Below are positions 1 to 9,491 of a DNA stretch of 64,000 nt, piece after piece (within the stretch, counting starts at the first letter, position 1; each line of letters starts with the position of its first letter). The notes under the pieces were generated by a model. It worked only from the letters and a program-made list of their open reading frames with translations. It did no database searches and was not told the origin of the DNA. The translations under genes and the position numbers were made by a program. Location: NCBI GenBank assembly GCA_945910395.1, contig CAMDYX010000001.1, positions 124,001-188,000 on the forward strand, given 5' to 3'. Source of the DNA: an uncultured Agathobacter sp. GTDB taxonomy: Bacteria; Bacillota; Clostridia; Lachnospirales; Lachnospiraceae.

Positions 1-2
1 TA

Positions 3-248
3 GAATATCCAGAATTGCTCAAATTGGCATCAGAGTACGTAGAGAAGGCTTCCGACATTTGCACCGATTTGAAAAAGGAGCAAAAAGCCAAAAAGGCAAA
101 AGTAGGGTGTATTGCAAATGCGATGAAGCCGGGGAAAGCAAACCAGGTATCAATTGCGGATGACAATTGGGTATCTCGTAGAACTATGAGCGAATGCTCG
201 ATGTTGAAAATGCTTGACAAGTCATTAAAGGAAATGATATGTAAATGA
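3..248 (+). CDS. 3' end of an unidentified plus-strand ORF (open at window edge)
   Basis: Open frame from the window edge to the stop at 248, followed by a strong intrinsic terminator; no family recognised. Confidence 0.35.
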   Translation, partial: EYPELLKLASEYVEKASDICTDLKKEQKAKKAKVGCIANAMKPGKANQVSIADDNWVSRRTMSECSMLKMLDKSLKEMICK

Positions 249-270
249 GTCTCGACTTTGTCTACAGTCT

Positions 271-298
271 GAGGCTTTCCATTTGGAAAGCCTCTTTT
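271..298 (+). terminator. Rho-independent terminator
   Basis: GAGGCTTTCC-ATTT-GGAAAGCCTC perfect 10-bp stem with 4-nt loop followed by TTTT. Confidence 0.88.
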
Positions 299-358
299 AC
301 AACTTAATAATTCTATATTCGTAAGCGCCTCATAGTGAGCACTCCCACTATAGAGCGT

Positions 359-460
359 TTTCGCTTCAACAATGGAAACCAGTGTGTCAATACCAGATCT
401 CAGGTCCGTATAACCACAGACGATATAGATGTCGTTGGCTACCGAAATATCGCCTAACAT
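359..460 (-). pseudogene. tnpB: IS66 TnpB N-terminal remnant
   Basis: MLGDISVANDIYIVCGYTDLRSGIDTLVSIVEAK resembles the IS66 TnpB N-terminus (IYI..GYTDLR.GID.LASIV); similarity ends and the sequence runs directly into the IS end. Start overlaps the tnpA stop. Confidence 0.75.
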
Positions 461-897
461 AAGGGACCTCTCATCGCAAGTATTACTTGCGTTAACAACG
501 AAGAATCCGTTCCGTTAGGAATTGTCAGCCTGGCACCATTTATTTCAAGAAGCAATGAGTTGGATGAAACCGGTGCTGATTGTTCATCATTAACGACGAG
601 AGCTGATGGTTTTGGAATCACATCCAGCAACACTACATCCTGATGCTGCGCCGGAAGCTTTAATTCATTCCAATTAGATTCCGGAATATCACAGCTTCTT
701 TTGCGGAGTCTGGATACCCAGTTGTAAAACGTAGCCGGACGAATTCCGTTTTCAATGCACCACTGTGCATCGGTCTTGCCGCTTCTGCGGCATTCCATTA
801 CAAGTTTAAGCTGCTGGGCAGCTGAAGTTTTTGAGTTACGACTCATGGATAGATACCTCCCATAATTATTAGAGTAAAACACTCGCTTTACTATCAA
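454..897 (-). CDS. tnpA: IS66 family accessory protein TnpA-like
   Basis: HTH-type protein 'QLKLVMECRRSGKTDAQWCIENGIRPATFYNWVSRLRKR', typical of IS66 TnpA; lies inside the TIR-bounded element. Confidence 0.8.
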   Translation of the reverse strand: MIVKRVFYSNNYGRYLSMSRNSKTSAAQQLKLVMECRRSGKTDAQWCIENGIRPATFYNWVSRLRKRSCDIPESNWNELKLPAQHQDVVLLDVIPKPSALVVNDEQSAPVSSNSLLLEINGARLTIPNGTDSSLLTQVILAMRGPLC

Positions 898-1004
898 TAA
901 TTATGAAGAAGATAGAACAATTAAACAATCCGCCCGATTATTAGGCGCTTACTTTCAAAGTGTACTAAGTATATCAAAAACACATCATAATATTCACCAA
1001 TTTT

Positions 1005-2120
1005 TTAAAATATGTATGGAATACTCGATTTTTTTAGAACTATACCACTTCTAGTAAAACGGCATTCATTGAAGTAATTCTTTAGATCCTCACTATACTC
1101 ACTATCTTTATTTATAGTTTTCATAATTTCACGTATTTTCAATTGAAGAAAAATCTTTGCATCTTCTAAATCCACACTTCTTGTCCATGCTCTATTCGAA
1201 AAAATTTTCTGCAATTCCTTATATTCCTTACATTTTTCTAACTCTTTTTTCCATGGTAATAGATAAGATTTTATTCTCTTAACATACTCCTTCGTATCAT
1301 CACATCCAGCTTTTATCTTTGCATAATTTAAAAAATGTTCAATGCTCTCAAACACCACCTGCTGATTAAATCCGGGACCAATCATTATTTCCCAAATCGG
1401 CCATCCACCCTCACACTCAATATCCAAATAAGGCTTCAATACTTTCTTGTCTGGTCGATACTGCACCAATGGCTCATATGCAGATTCATTTGGTTCAAAT
1501 ACCAGCCTACACTCTTCTTCTTGATAAAAGTCATATCTTTTTACTAAAGTACTGACATATCTCCATCGTTCTTTTTTCCATTCTTCTTGATCTTTCGAAT
1601 TATCTGAATATAGTTGGTCTAAGATAGCATATGCTACATCATTGTATTTTACCTTTTTCTTTTTCATAGAATCTAATGTAAAGTAAAATACTTCCCGTGG
1701 CAAAAGATTCCATTCTGCCATAACTTTATCTTCAGTACTTTTTGTTAAAAATCTATAGTACTCCTTCTCAAATTTCATCTTTATGCTGACACCCGATTCT
1801 TTTGCGTATATCGCCCATTGGCTTAGAAGATCATTTTTCTTACAAAAAGATATGGAATAATATTCCATTTTTTGCATATTTTCAGTCAAATTTTCCTCTG
1901 AAAAAACAGCCTGCATTTTATCTCGCCAGTTCGCATCTAGCCCCTTTTTTTTCATCCACCTTCCTACTAGCTGTGTGTCTTTTGATATCTTATATAGTTC
2001 TTGCAGCCCATTAATATATTCCTCCGAGTCATTCATATAACGAATATTCGTAGCATAAATATCACCTTTTGTCAGCACAAATCGCAATGTATCAGTTGAG
2101 GTATAGTAAAACAAATCCAT
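1005..2120 (-). CDS. DUF2971 domain protein
   Basis: MDLFYYTSTDTLRFVLTKGDIYATNIRYMNDSEEY N-terminus, central 'FCKKNDLLSQWAIYAKESGVSIKMKF', C-terminal 'RSGIVLKKSSIPY': DUF2971 pattern. Confidence 0.75.
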   Translation of the reverse strand: MDLFYYTSTDTLRFVLTKGDIYATNIRYMNDSEEYINGLQELYKISKDTQLVGRWMKKKGLDANWRDKMQAVFSEENLTENMQKMEYYSISFCKKNDLLSQWAIYAKESGVSIKMKFEKEYYRFLTKSTEDKVMAEWNLLPREVFYFTLDSMKKKKVKYNDVAYAILDQLYSDNSKDQEEWKKERWRYVSTLVKRYDFYQEEECRLVFEPNESAYEPLVQYRPDKKVLKPYLDIECEGGWPIWEIMIGPGFNQQVVFESIEHFLNYAKIKAGCDDTKEYVKRIKSYLLPWKKELEKCKEYKELQKIFSNRAWTRSVDLEDAKIFLQLKIREIMKTINKDSEYSEDLKNYFNECRFTRSGIVLKKSSIPYIF

Positions 2121-2123
2121 ACA

Positions 2124-2651
2124 CTAACCCTCCGCTTCTTGAAAATCCTGCAAGGCTTTCACAAAGGTATTTAAGCGTAGTTTTAATATATTATCATTAA
2201 CCTCAGTAACATCAAGTACATGTTCTTTCCCCACTAGCTTTCCTAACGCCTCTTCATTTGCAGTTCCAGTAGCCGTATAAAACCATAGTCGATTGGTAGT
2301 ATAACGGTTTCTATTTCTTGCGTACCGAATGTTTACTCGTCGCATAGGTGTTCCATCCGATCCATCACCATCAAGCATGAAATCCATAATTAAGAAAGTC
2401 CGATTTCTTTTTGAATCCAAGTATTCATCCATTATTTGTCTAAAATTTTCCAATGTAACACGTCTAATATTAAACCCACATTCAGCTTGGCTTTGTACCT
2501 CAATTTCTGCTATCTCTTCTTTAGGGCAAAAATAACAAATATCAGTAACTTCCAGCTGAAGTTCCGGAGATGCTTTGGATAGCTCCACAAACTGATCCGC
2601 TAACGATATGGCTCTTTTTATTTTATCCTCTACAATTACAATATTATTCAT
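2124..2651 (-). CDS. Stand-alone receiver-like (response regulator) protein
   Basis: NIVIVEDKIKRA acidic pocket, FLIMDFMLDGDG phosphoacceptor-like Asp, LWFYTATG strand; no output domain; overlaps the upstream giant ORF by 8 nt. Confidence 0.6.
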   Translation of the reverse strand: MNNIVIVEDKIKRAISLADQFVELSKASPELQLEVTDICYFCPKEEIAEIEVQSQAECGFNIRRVTLENFRQIMDEYLDSKRNRTFLIMDFMLDGDGSDGTPMRRVNIRYARNRNRYTTNRLWFYTATGTANEEALGKLVGKEHVLDVTEVNDNILKLRLNTFVKALQDFQEAEG

Positions 2652-5600
2652 AGTTAGTCTCCTTTCCTTCTTTGAATTTCTCCATAAAAAGTGGAATTTT
2701 CACCCTAAAATAGCATCTTCCATCCTCTTTTTTTTCATGCTCAGGCTGAATTTCATACTCCTGACTTGTTAGACTATTTATCCAATTTCCGACATTTTTA
2801 ATTTCGGTGATAGATAATCGGTTTTCCAAAATACTATGTTCTATTTCTTTTAATCTTGCCAATATCAAAGAATTTATACATTGTCTGATATAGCAATTAA
2901 AGCTCCATAAAGAAATACCGTCCTCTTCCGAGTCAGGCACATGATGCAATTTTCGCTTGATTCGGTCCAAATCTACTGCGCTTTCACACTCATTCTCAAT
3001 TACGAAATATCCATTATCTTTATATATATTTACTATAACTCTTTCCTCGCCTGATTGTATATCGTTTTCTCTAGATTGACGCTTTCCTCTATTTTGTTCT
3101 GCCGCGTTTAATATTAGTGCATATATTAACATAGTTATTTCCCGTATAGAACTTGGACTATCTCTGCATAACATATCATCTTCTACATTTATATCGCATA
3201 CCTTTAACTGAATATTAACCGTTTCCGTTCTGTTTATGCAATACGAGAATTCTTGCCCATCTTTTATTAAAACTGCAAAGTCGCTCCATTTCGCCGCACT
3301 ATCAATCCCCCTATCGTCAGAATAATATTTTCGCCTTAATCCATATCGATAATACTGACTAATATTTATATCTGCCAAAAGTTTAAGTAAATAAGAAGGG
3401 TATTTTTGCACATACTTTGCATTTTCTTCTCCGTTCTGAAAATAGCGTTGTGTCTGTTCAAAAAGTATCTCCTTGGAATAATCTTTTGTATGCGTATAAA
3501 CTTTATTACTATTATATATGTTCAACTCTTGTCTGGCATGTGATAATTTATTCATATAGTCATCATTTTCAGGATTAAATATTTCTCGTTTCAATTCCTG
3601 ATAAAACATCATAACTTTTCGCACGCTTCTTGCAATTCTTAATTCATATCCAGTCTCTGCTGAACACCAATTTTGATTTTCAATGTTAATCCACACACTT
3701 CTTTGATTATTTTCCAATTTCCAAATCACAACACCATTTGTTTTATCAATAATATAATTGTATAGTTTAGATGGTTGATTTTCCATTTCATCAATCAGCT
3801 TTTCTGTTATATCTGATACTTCTGTATTAAAATCTTCACCTCCCGCTTTTTCTACGAGTATCGAATAATGTTTTTTCCCTTTTATACAAATCTTTTTTAA
3901 TTCTCCCTCCCCATTCATTTCACAAACTTTATCAACGATATCATTATACCGCTTCTCTATATCATATTTCCATTCATCTAAATTACTATCCTCCTTATTC
4001 TCAATGATAAATTGTACTTTGTGCGCATTAAGAATTACTTTAAATAAAATAGCCAGTAACTGTACTTTTTCCATTATCGCTAATTCCTTATGCCTACACA
4101 AATCAAGAATTTTTACACAACAAGAAATCATGTCAGCACCATTTGGTAATAATTTTGAATCTTCATAATACCCTTCCTCTTTTAATAATTTATAAAAATT
4201 ACCAAATTGATACATATCTGATTCCGCTTCGATCCATTTTAGTAAATTTTCTTGAGTATCATTTGTTTCTAGCTTAATCTTTATTTGGTCACATTCTTCT
4301 TTCAACTCTTCATGAACAATATCAAAAATAACGGCCAAATTACTGGTTGTTTGCCTCGCATCATTCATTATGCCAACAACACTCAACGTCTTTAGTTCCG
4401 GCAAGCTTTTTAAAAACCTTTCTATTTTATTCTTCATATTATGGGCCATTTCAGAATCCAAGTCTGATTGCCTCCGGTATGTAGCCAGCTCCCCTGCATA
4501 CTTTTTTGCAAAAACCTCAGCCATTTCATAGGCTCTTGAGTAATCGTATTCTTCTTCAAGTTCATAAATCCTAGTATTTACTGTTTCACAAAACTCTTTG
4601 GAATTTACATTTTCCTCATAAATTCTTTTATATAGCTTTTCAATTCCATCTCTAAACGTCCTTGTATTTTCTAACAGTATCCATATTCGGAATTTTTCCG
4701 GCACATATTTGAATCTATTATTAAATGTAGTATTATCCAGCCAAATACTTTTATTCGTATCAGAACTTGCACCCACCAAGCGATCTATTAACGTCAGATA
4801 ATATTTTTCAAAAGACTCATTACTCTCCCCTTTCATAAACGCAAAAATGCCTTCCATTTTTTCCGGTCGAATAATATAGTTACTTTTTAACTCCGTCAAT
4901 TGCTTCATCAATAGTTTCACAAGATCTTTCTTATTTTCATCGCTTAATTCTGTGCTTTTTATAATATTATTATTTAATCTATTAAAATTTATTATTAATT
5001 TCCGTTCCTCCAAGTATGGCTTGTCCGTCTTAATTTCTTTTATTATCTCACGCAAACTCACATTACGCACAATTGCATCAATCAGTATCAGCATTATATC
5101 AAATATTGCCTCTTTAATTGCTTTTTTGAACACCAAAAAAGGACGCGAAATACATTTCAGATAAGACAAAAAATATTCATACTTATCTTCTTTACGCGCT
5201 TCAAAATCTGTATTTAACAATTTTAGAATCAGATAAATTGCCTGCACAGTATTGTTCCCATGAAATTTTTCTTTCAGCACACACTGTGCCATGTGCGTGC
5301 AAAATAGCCTTCTAAATTGTTTTTCATAATCTGGCTGTTCATTTTCCGTATTATATTCTTCTAAAGAGTATAGTTGAAATTTATCTGAACAATGTTTCCA
5401 ATAGTCTGCTATTGTTTTCGTAGAAGCCATGCCAAACAATAAATCTGCCTCTTTTTTTAAATTACAATATACACAAGAATCTCCATAATTCCTTAATGAT
5501 GATATATTCACCGTAACAAAGGCATAAAAATCTGATTTACAATTAGTTACATATTGGTTTCTACTTTCTGATGAGTTACGATCTACTAAAACAAATACTT

Positions 5601-8600
5601 TGTCAAAAACTTTGATTTTAATGGAGTTTGAATTTTTTTTATCTAAGCTAAGAACGGATTGCATCAAGCTCTTTGCACGATGAAATGTTCTTCCACTTAT
5701 AATAGCATCATCGACATAATGCACGCACACAGTTCCTCCAAAATGTGCCTCATCCAATTGTTTAATATAATTCCTCAGGTATGAGTATTTTGTGTATGCA
5801 TTGCATCTATATTCTTTGTCAAAATCAATTCTAAGCAGTATAGCGTTTCCATCAAACACCACATTGTTAACTAACTCAACAAATCCTGCGTTACTAAAAT
5901 GCATAGGCGAAACAATAATATTATACTGCAAACTATTACTTAATTTTTGTTTTCTCCTCCACTCATCTAATGATATTTTTATATTATCTTTCTGCTTAAT
6001 GCATATATTTTCTGTTCTAAAATAATATAGGAAATGATTTTCATTCCTAAGTACATGTCCATAAGCAAATTCATTTTTCAAACACTCCAGCTTTTCTTCT
6101 TCCTCTTGAATATACTTATAATCTAATTTTAGTTCCTCTATATATTTATTTTCAACAATTCCAAAAGCCTGGTTTGGTATTGTAGATGCAGCATTCACCT
6201 CAATAAGAGGAACTTCTGCCACCGGGTTTGTTGGAAAACACTGGGTGCACTCTGATGGTTCCTGATAATCTGCATCTACCTGAATGAAGTATTTCGGTGT
6301 TGGAGATATCTTTCCATTTTGTAGTATAACACTATTATCCTCTAATCTCCAATATCCATTTGTATTAGCACTGCCAACTAATATTACTGCATAGTTTTTT
6401 ATCAGCCAATGACAATCTGCTGCACTAATATCATTCTCCTCTCTGAACAGATTTATCAAACGCATATGTGTTTTTAAAGTAGAATTAATTAGTACAATGG
6501 TTGCCACCTTTCTATCTTTAAAATAATTAACTCTTTCTTCATTTGAGTAAAAATGCTTATTATATCGAATTTTATCTTTATGTAAAAAACCTCTTCGCTC
6601 TTCCTCCCTTTCCAGAACAATATAGTCTATATCCTTTTTTTCAGGGTATAAACAATCAATCATCTCTATCATTTGTACCAGTACAGTTTCAGAATATGTA
6701 CCATATCCATACAGTGTAAGTTTGGAAATATCTCTAATATCTTCTTTCATGTCTTTTACTAACAGTAGAGCGAAGCGTGAAACAAAAAGTCTATTGCCAA
6801 ACAAAATCTCTGCCTCATAAAACTTGTCAATATGTATGGTTGAACCTAATCTCATATGAGTATGCTCTAACTTACATCCAAATTCATTTTTTTGAATACT
6901 ATTTTTCAAAATACTTTCCGTGTAATGCTCAAACAAGGTTTGTTTTTTATCTTGTATTGTAACTCTATATAGTACATCACAAGGAACATAATATGCAGCC
7001 CCTATATTTAGGTCAATGCTATCTATATCTTCACTCAAATACCCCTCTTCTGGGCTAATACATTTCATATGGGCAATATATGCATTAATACTATCCGTCT
7101 TTTGCATACTACTTAACTCTAAAACAATTTCTTCAAAATTTTTAGAGTACAATATCACTTGAGTTCTCTTATCAAAGAACATTCCCTCAATATCCGCATT
7201 AATGTAAAAAATTCGCATAGTATCATATATACCTTTTTTTACACTATCTGAGCATTGATAAAGAACTATTGATACATCTTTTTTAAATTGATATAATGCA
7301 ATTGTTAATGCCTTTGCTATAATTTCTCCAGAATTGTCTTCTACATCCCCTAGTGAAACGTAAATAATGTCCTTATTTGCATTTTCTAATTGCATTTTCA
7401 TCCTATCTGCCAGTTTCTGGATTTGCTCATTCTTTTGTTCTTGGGATTGATAAATCACAATCTCATCTGAGAAAGTTATTTCATCTATCGTATATGATAA
7501 ATAGTCATTAACACGACCGACAATATTAAAGCCACTATCCAAACTCAAGTCCTGACGCCTAATCACCTTTTTAACATTCTCTATCGGAAGCACAATGTGA
7601 TAACGCGTTCCAGGCATACAAATTTGAGTTTCACTTCCCTGATAAGATAAAAACGAATCTCCAGGCATATTTATATAGCCGCAGTGACTCTCTGCACCAA
7701 ACATTCCTCCAAATGTCGAAACTACCGATTGAAAAATTCGAAGTCCAAAATGTTTACCTATATTTTCCGGATTTCGATAAAATGCATTCCATGCATTCTT
7801 AAATGTATCATCAGAATCATGCCCAAAGAACGATTTAGGTTGTAGTCCATTAAATGCCTTCTTAGCATTTTCATCCACAAGATTTGATATAAAATTATCA
7901 GATATATTACCATTCAAATTTTCTCTGCAAAAATCACTTACGATTATTTCCAAATATCTACTCGCCGTATCTTCCACTTTATATTTACAACTAATATAAG
8001 ACGATTTTTTTTCATGCAAACGAACTGCTATAACACCGCAGCCGTCTTTTGAATGATATACAATGTTTTCTGCCAGCTGGCGTACAGCATTTGAATACTG
8101 TTGCACTTGAAACGCATATTTCTCCAGCAAAGGAAGCTCTATTTCTTCCTTTTCCTGACAAAGTATATAACATAGGAAAACAAAAGCCAAGACATCCAAC
8201 TTTTGTAACACTTGAATATACTGTTTTTCAAAAAGTCTTGAATACTTTTTCCTTGCATCAAGCAAAATCTTAAATGCGCCTTCAAGCAAATCGTCATATT
8301 TTACACTATCCAATTCAGTTGTAAATGTTAATGAACGAAGATAGTCACTCGTAACCAGTCCTTTACATTTTTTAAATAATCTTTCAATATTATCCTTATC
8401 AACAATCTGCAACGGTGTAAAAAACCTTGAGAAAGAAATACTATTAATCTGCGCCCTCTTAAGTTGACCCTTATTTACAAAATAGCATTCATTATAAAAT
8501 TTCTTATTTTTAATTCCAACACTATATAAAAATTGCGACACAGAAAAATATTCGCTATCATCACATTCTGGGAATAAAGCCAATATTTTTAATTCTGAAT

Positions 8601-8931
8601 AGTGTTGTTTAATTAAATACAAGTTATATAAATCTATAACATCTGCTGTTTTATCAACACAAATACAATATATTACTTCATACCGTTCTGTAATATTTTT
8701 AATTTTATGTGGCTCGTTTATCTTCAAAAAAGTATCTGTATCTCTTATTATATACTGCGCCCATTCTGCAAGAACTCTATTTCTATTTTTTAGATAATAT
8801 TTATAAGAAACCCTGTCAACATCTTTTTCTGTCATCCTAATCTGCGTTTCACGCTTATAAATAAAATTGGCAATCTCAGCATAGCTTTCTTCATTATTTA
8901 CATTTAAGCAAAAAACAATTGTATCTTTCAT
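2644..8931 (-). CDS. 2095-aa multidomain protein: two GHKL ATPase regions, DHp/H-box, phosphoribosyltransferase-like domain(s)
   Basis: GHKL-1 'VRQLAENIVYHS...GKHFGLRIFQSVVSTFGGMFGAES'; PRTase loop 'VCVHYVDDAIISGRTFHRA'; H-box-like 'SEMAHNMKNKIERF'; GHKL-2 'LIYALILNAAEQN...VIENE...DGISLWSFN'. Confidence 0.75.
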   Translation of the reverse strand: MKDTIVFCLNVNNEESYAEIANFIYKRETQIRMTEKDVDRVSYKYYLKNRNRVLAEWAQYIIRDTDTFLKINEPHKIKNITERYEVIYCICVDKTADVIDLYNLYLIKQHYSELKILALFPECDDSEYFSVSQFLYSVGIKNKKFYNECYFVNKGQLKRAQINSISFSRFFTPLQIVDKDNIERLFKKCKGLVTSDYLRSLTFTTELDSVKYDDLLEGAFKILLDARKKYSRLFEKQYIQVLQKLDVLAFVFLCYILCQEKEEIELPLLEKYAFQVQQYSNAVRQLAENIVYHSKDGCGVIAVRLHEKKSSYISCKYKVEDTASRYLEIIVSDFCRENLNGNISDNFISNLVDENAKKAFNGLQPKSFFGHDSDDTFKNAWNAFYRNPENIGKHFGLRIFQSVVSTFGGMFGAESHCGYINMPGDSFLSYQGSETQICMPGTRYHIVLPIENVKKVIRRQDLSLDSGFNIVGRVNDYLSYTIDEITFSDEIVIYQSQEQKNEQIQKLADRMKMQLENANKDIIYVSLGDVEDNSGEIIAKALTIALYQFKKDVSIVLYQCSDSVKKGIYDTMRIFYINADIEGMFFDKRTQVILYSKNFEEIVLELSSMQKTDSINAYIAHMKCISPEEGYLSEDIDSIDLNIGAAYYVPCDVLYRVTIQDKKQTLFEHYTESILKNSIQKNEFGCKLEHTHMRLGSTIHIDKFYEAEILFGNRLFVSRFALLLVKDMKEDIRDISKLTLYGYGTYSETVLVQMIEMIDCLYPEKKDIDYIVLEREEERRGFLHKDKIRYNKHFYSNEERVNYFKDRKVATIVLINSTLKTHMRLINLFREENDISAADCHWLIKNYAVILVGSANTNGYWRLEDNSVILQNGKISPTPKYFIQVDADYQEPSECTQCFPTNPVAEVPLIEVNAASTIPNQAFGIVENKYIEELKLDYKYIQEEEEKLECLKNEFAYGHVLRNENHFLYYFRTENICIKQKDNIKISLDEWRRKQKLSNSLQYNIIVSPMHFSNAGFVELVNNVVFDGNAILLRIDFDKEYRCNAYTKYSYLRNYIKQLDEAHFGGTVCVHYVDDAIISGRTFHRAKSLMQSVLSLDKKNSNSIKIKVFDKVFVLVDRNSSESRNQYVTNCKSDFYAFVTVNISSLRNYGDSCVYCNLKKEADLLFGMASTKTIADYWKHCSDKFQLYSLEEYNTENEQPDYEKQFRRLFCTHMAQCVLKEKFHGNNTVQAIYLILKLLNTDFEARKEDKYEYFLSYLKCISRPFLVFKKAIKEAIFDIMLILIDAIVRNVSLREIIKEIKTDKPYLEERKLIINFNRLNNNIIKSTELSDENKKDLVKLLMKQLTELKSNYIIRPEKMEGIFAFMKGESNESFEKYYLTLIDRLVGASSDTNKSIWLDNTTFNNRFKYVPEKFRIWILLENTRTFRDGIEKLYKRIYEENVNSKEFCETVNTRIYELEEEYDYSRAYEMAEVFAKKYAGELATYRRQSDLDSEMAHNMKNKIERFLKSLPELKTLSVVGIMNDARQTTSNLAVIFDIVHEELKEECDQIKIKLETNDTQENLLKWIEAESDMYQFGNFYKLLKEEGYYEDSKLLPNGADMISCCVKILDLCRHKELAIMEKVQLLAILFKVILNAHKVQFIIENKEDSNLDEWKYDIEKRYNDIVDKVCEMNGEGELKKICIKGKKHYSILVEKAGGEDFNTEVSDITEKLIDEMENQPSKLYNYIIDKTNGVVIWKLENNQRSVWINIENQNWCSAETGYELRIARSVRKVMMFYQELKREIFNPENDDYMNKLSHARQELNIYNSNKVYTHTKDYSKEILFEQTQRYFQNGEENAKYVQKYPSYLLKLLADINISQYYRYGLRRKYYSDDRGIDSAAKWSDFAVLIKDGQEFSYCINRTETVNIQLKVCDINVEDDMLCRDSPSSIREITMLIYALILNAAEQNRGKRQSRENDIQSGEERVIVNIYKDNGYFVIENECESAVDLDRIKRKLHHVPDSEEDGISLWSFNCYIRQCINSLILARLKEIEHSILENRLSITEIKNVGNWINSLTSQEYEIQPEHEKKEDGRCYFRVKIPLFMEKFKEGKETNYE

Positions 8932-8974
8932 ATACCAGTCTCCTCAAACAAAAAAATCTTTTCCCCTAAATACA

Positions 8975-9465
8975 TCATAGTACGCCACAAGTGTAGACGC
9001 AATGGCAAAAGTAAAAAACTATTTCTAGATTAATAATTTCTGTAGACCACTGCTTCATCATTACAATTGGCAATAGTTTTTCTAGAAATTCCTTATCTTC
9101 TAATGAAAACTCCCTGCTACTACAGATTTGTAATAATTCATTTGACCTATACTCTGGAAACTTTTCATTAGCCAAAATGAAAAATTTCTAATAATAGGTT
9201 GCCAATATTTCCGCATTGAACAATTTGAATTTTCCAAGCAGTTTTGAACTTTATCTACTAGCCCGTTGTTTACTACATCAATTATTACTTCATCCATATC
9301 TGACGTATTGGATTTTATCATCTCTAAGAACAATACTCGTTTATTGTACTCCAATTCTTTTTCAGGCATACTTTCCAAGAAAAATGTAATATACTTTGTT
9401 GCTTTTAAATTTTCAATTGCCCGATACATAACAGTAGCGACATTAACCACTTTTCCGTTTTCCAT
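8975..9465 (-). pseudogene. Small helical protein of unknown function split by an apparent 1-nt frameshift
   Basis: 121-aa ORF (9100-9465) and 66-aa ORF (8975-9175) join to a coherent reading '..PIIRNFFILANEKFPEYRSNELLQ..' if one T is added at the T5 run (9180-9184). Confidence 0.55.
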
Positions 9466-9491
9466 CTGCTAAACAAACATTTTTATGCATT

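Larger units (their letters stand above)
321..952 (-). mobile_element. Internally deleted IS66-family element (tnpA + tnpB remnant, no tnpC)
   Basis: GTAAGCGCCT at 321-330 and its inverse AGGCGCTTAC at 943-952 form perfect 10-bp terminal inverted repeats around an IS66 TnpA-like ORF and a truncated TnpB start. Confidence 0.8.

Noticed and set aside
313-960. 8-bp target site duplication flanking the IS66 derivative
   Set aside because: Flanks CTATATTC and TTTCAAAG do not match.
1335-8273. Many 60-80 aa plus-strand ORFs antisense to the DUF2971, receiver and giant genes
   Set aside because: Low-complexity, AT-driven translations with no recognisable motifs or RBS; shadow ORFs of long coding genes.
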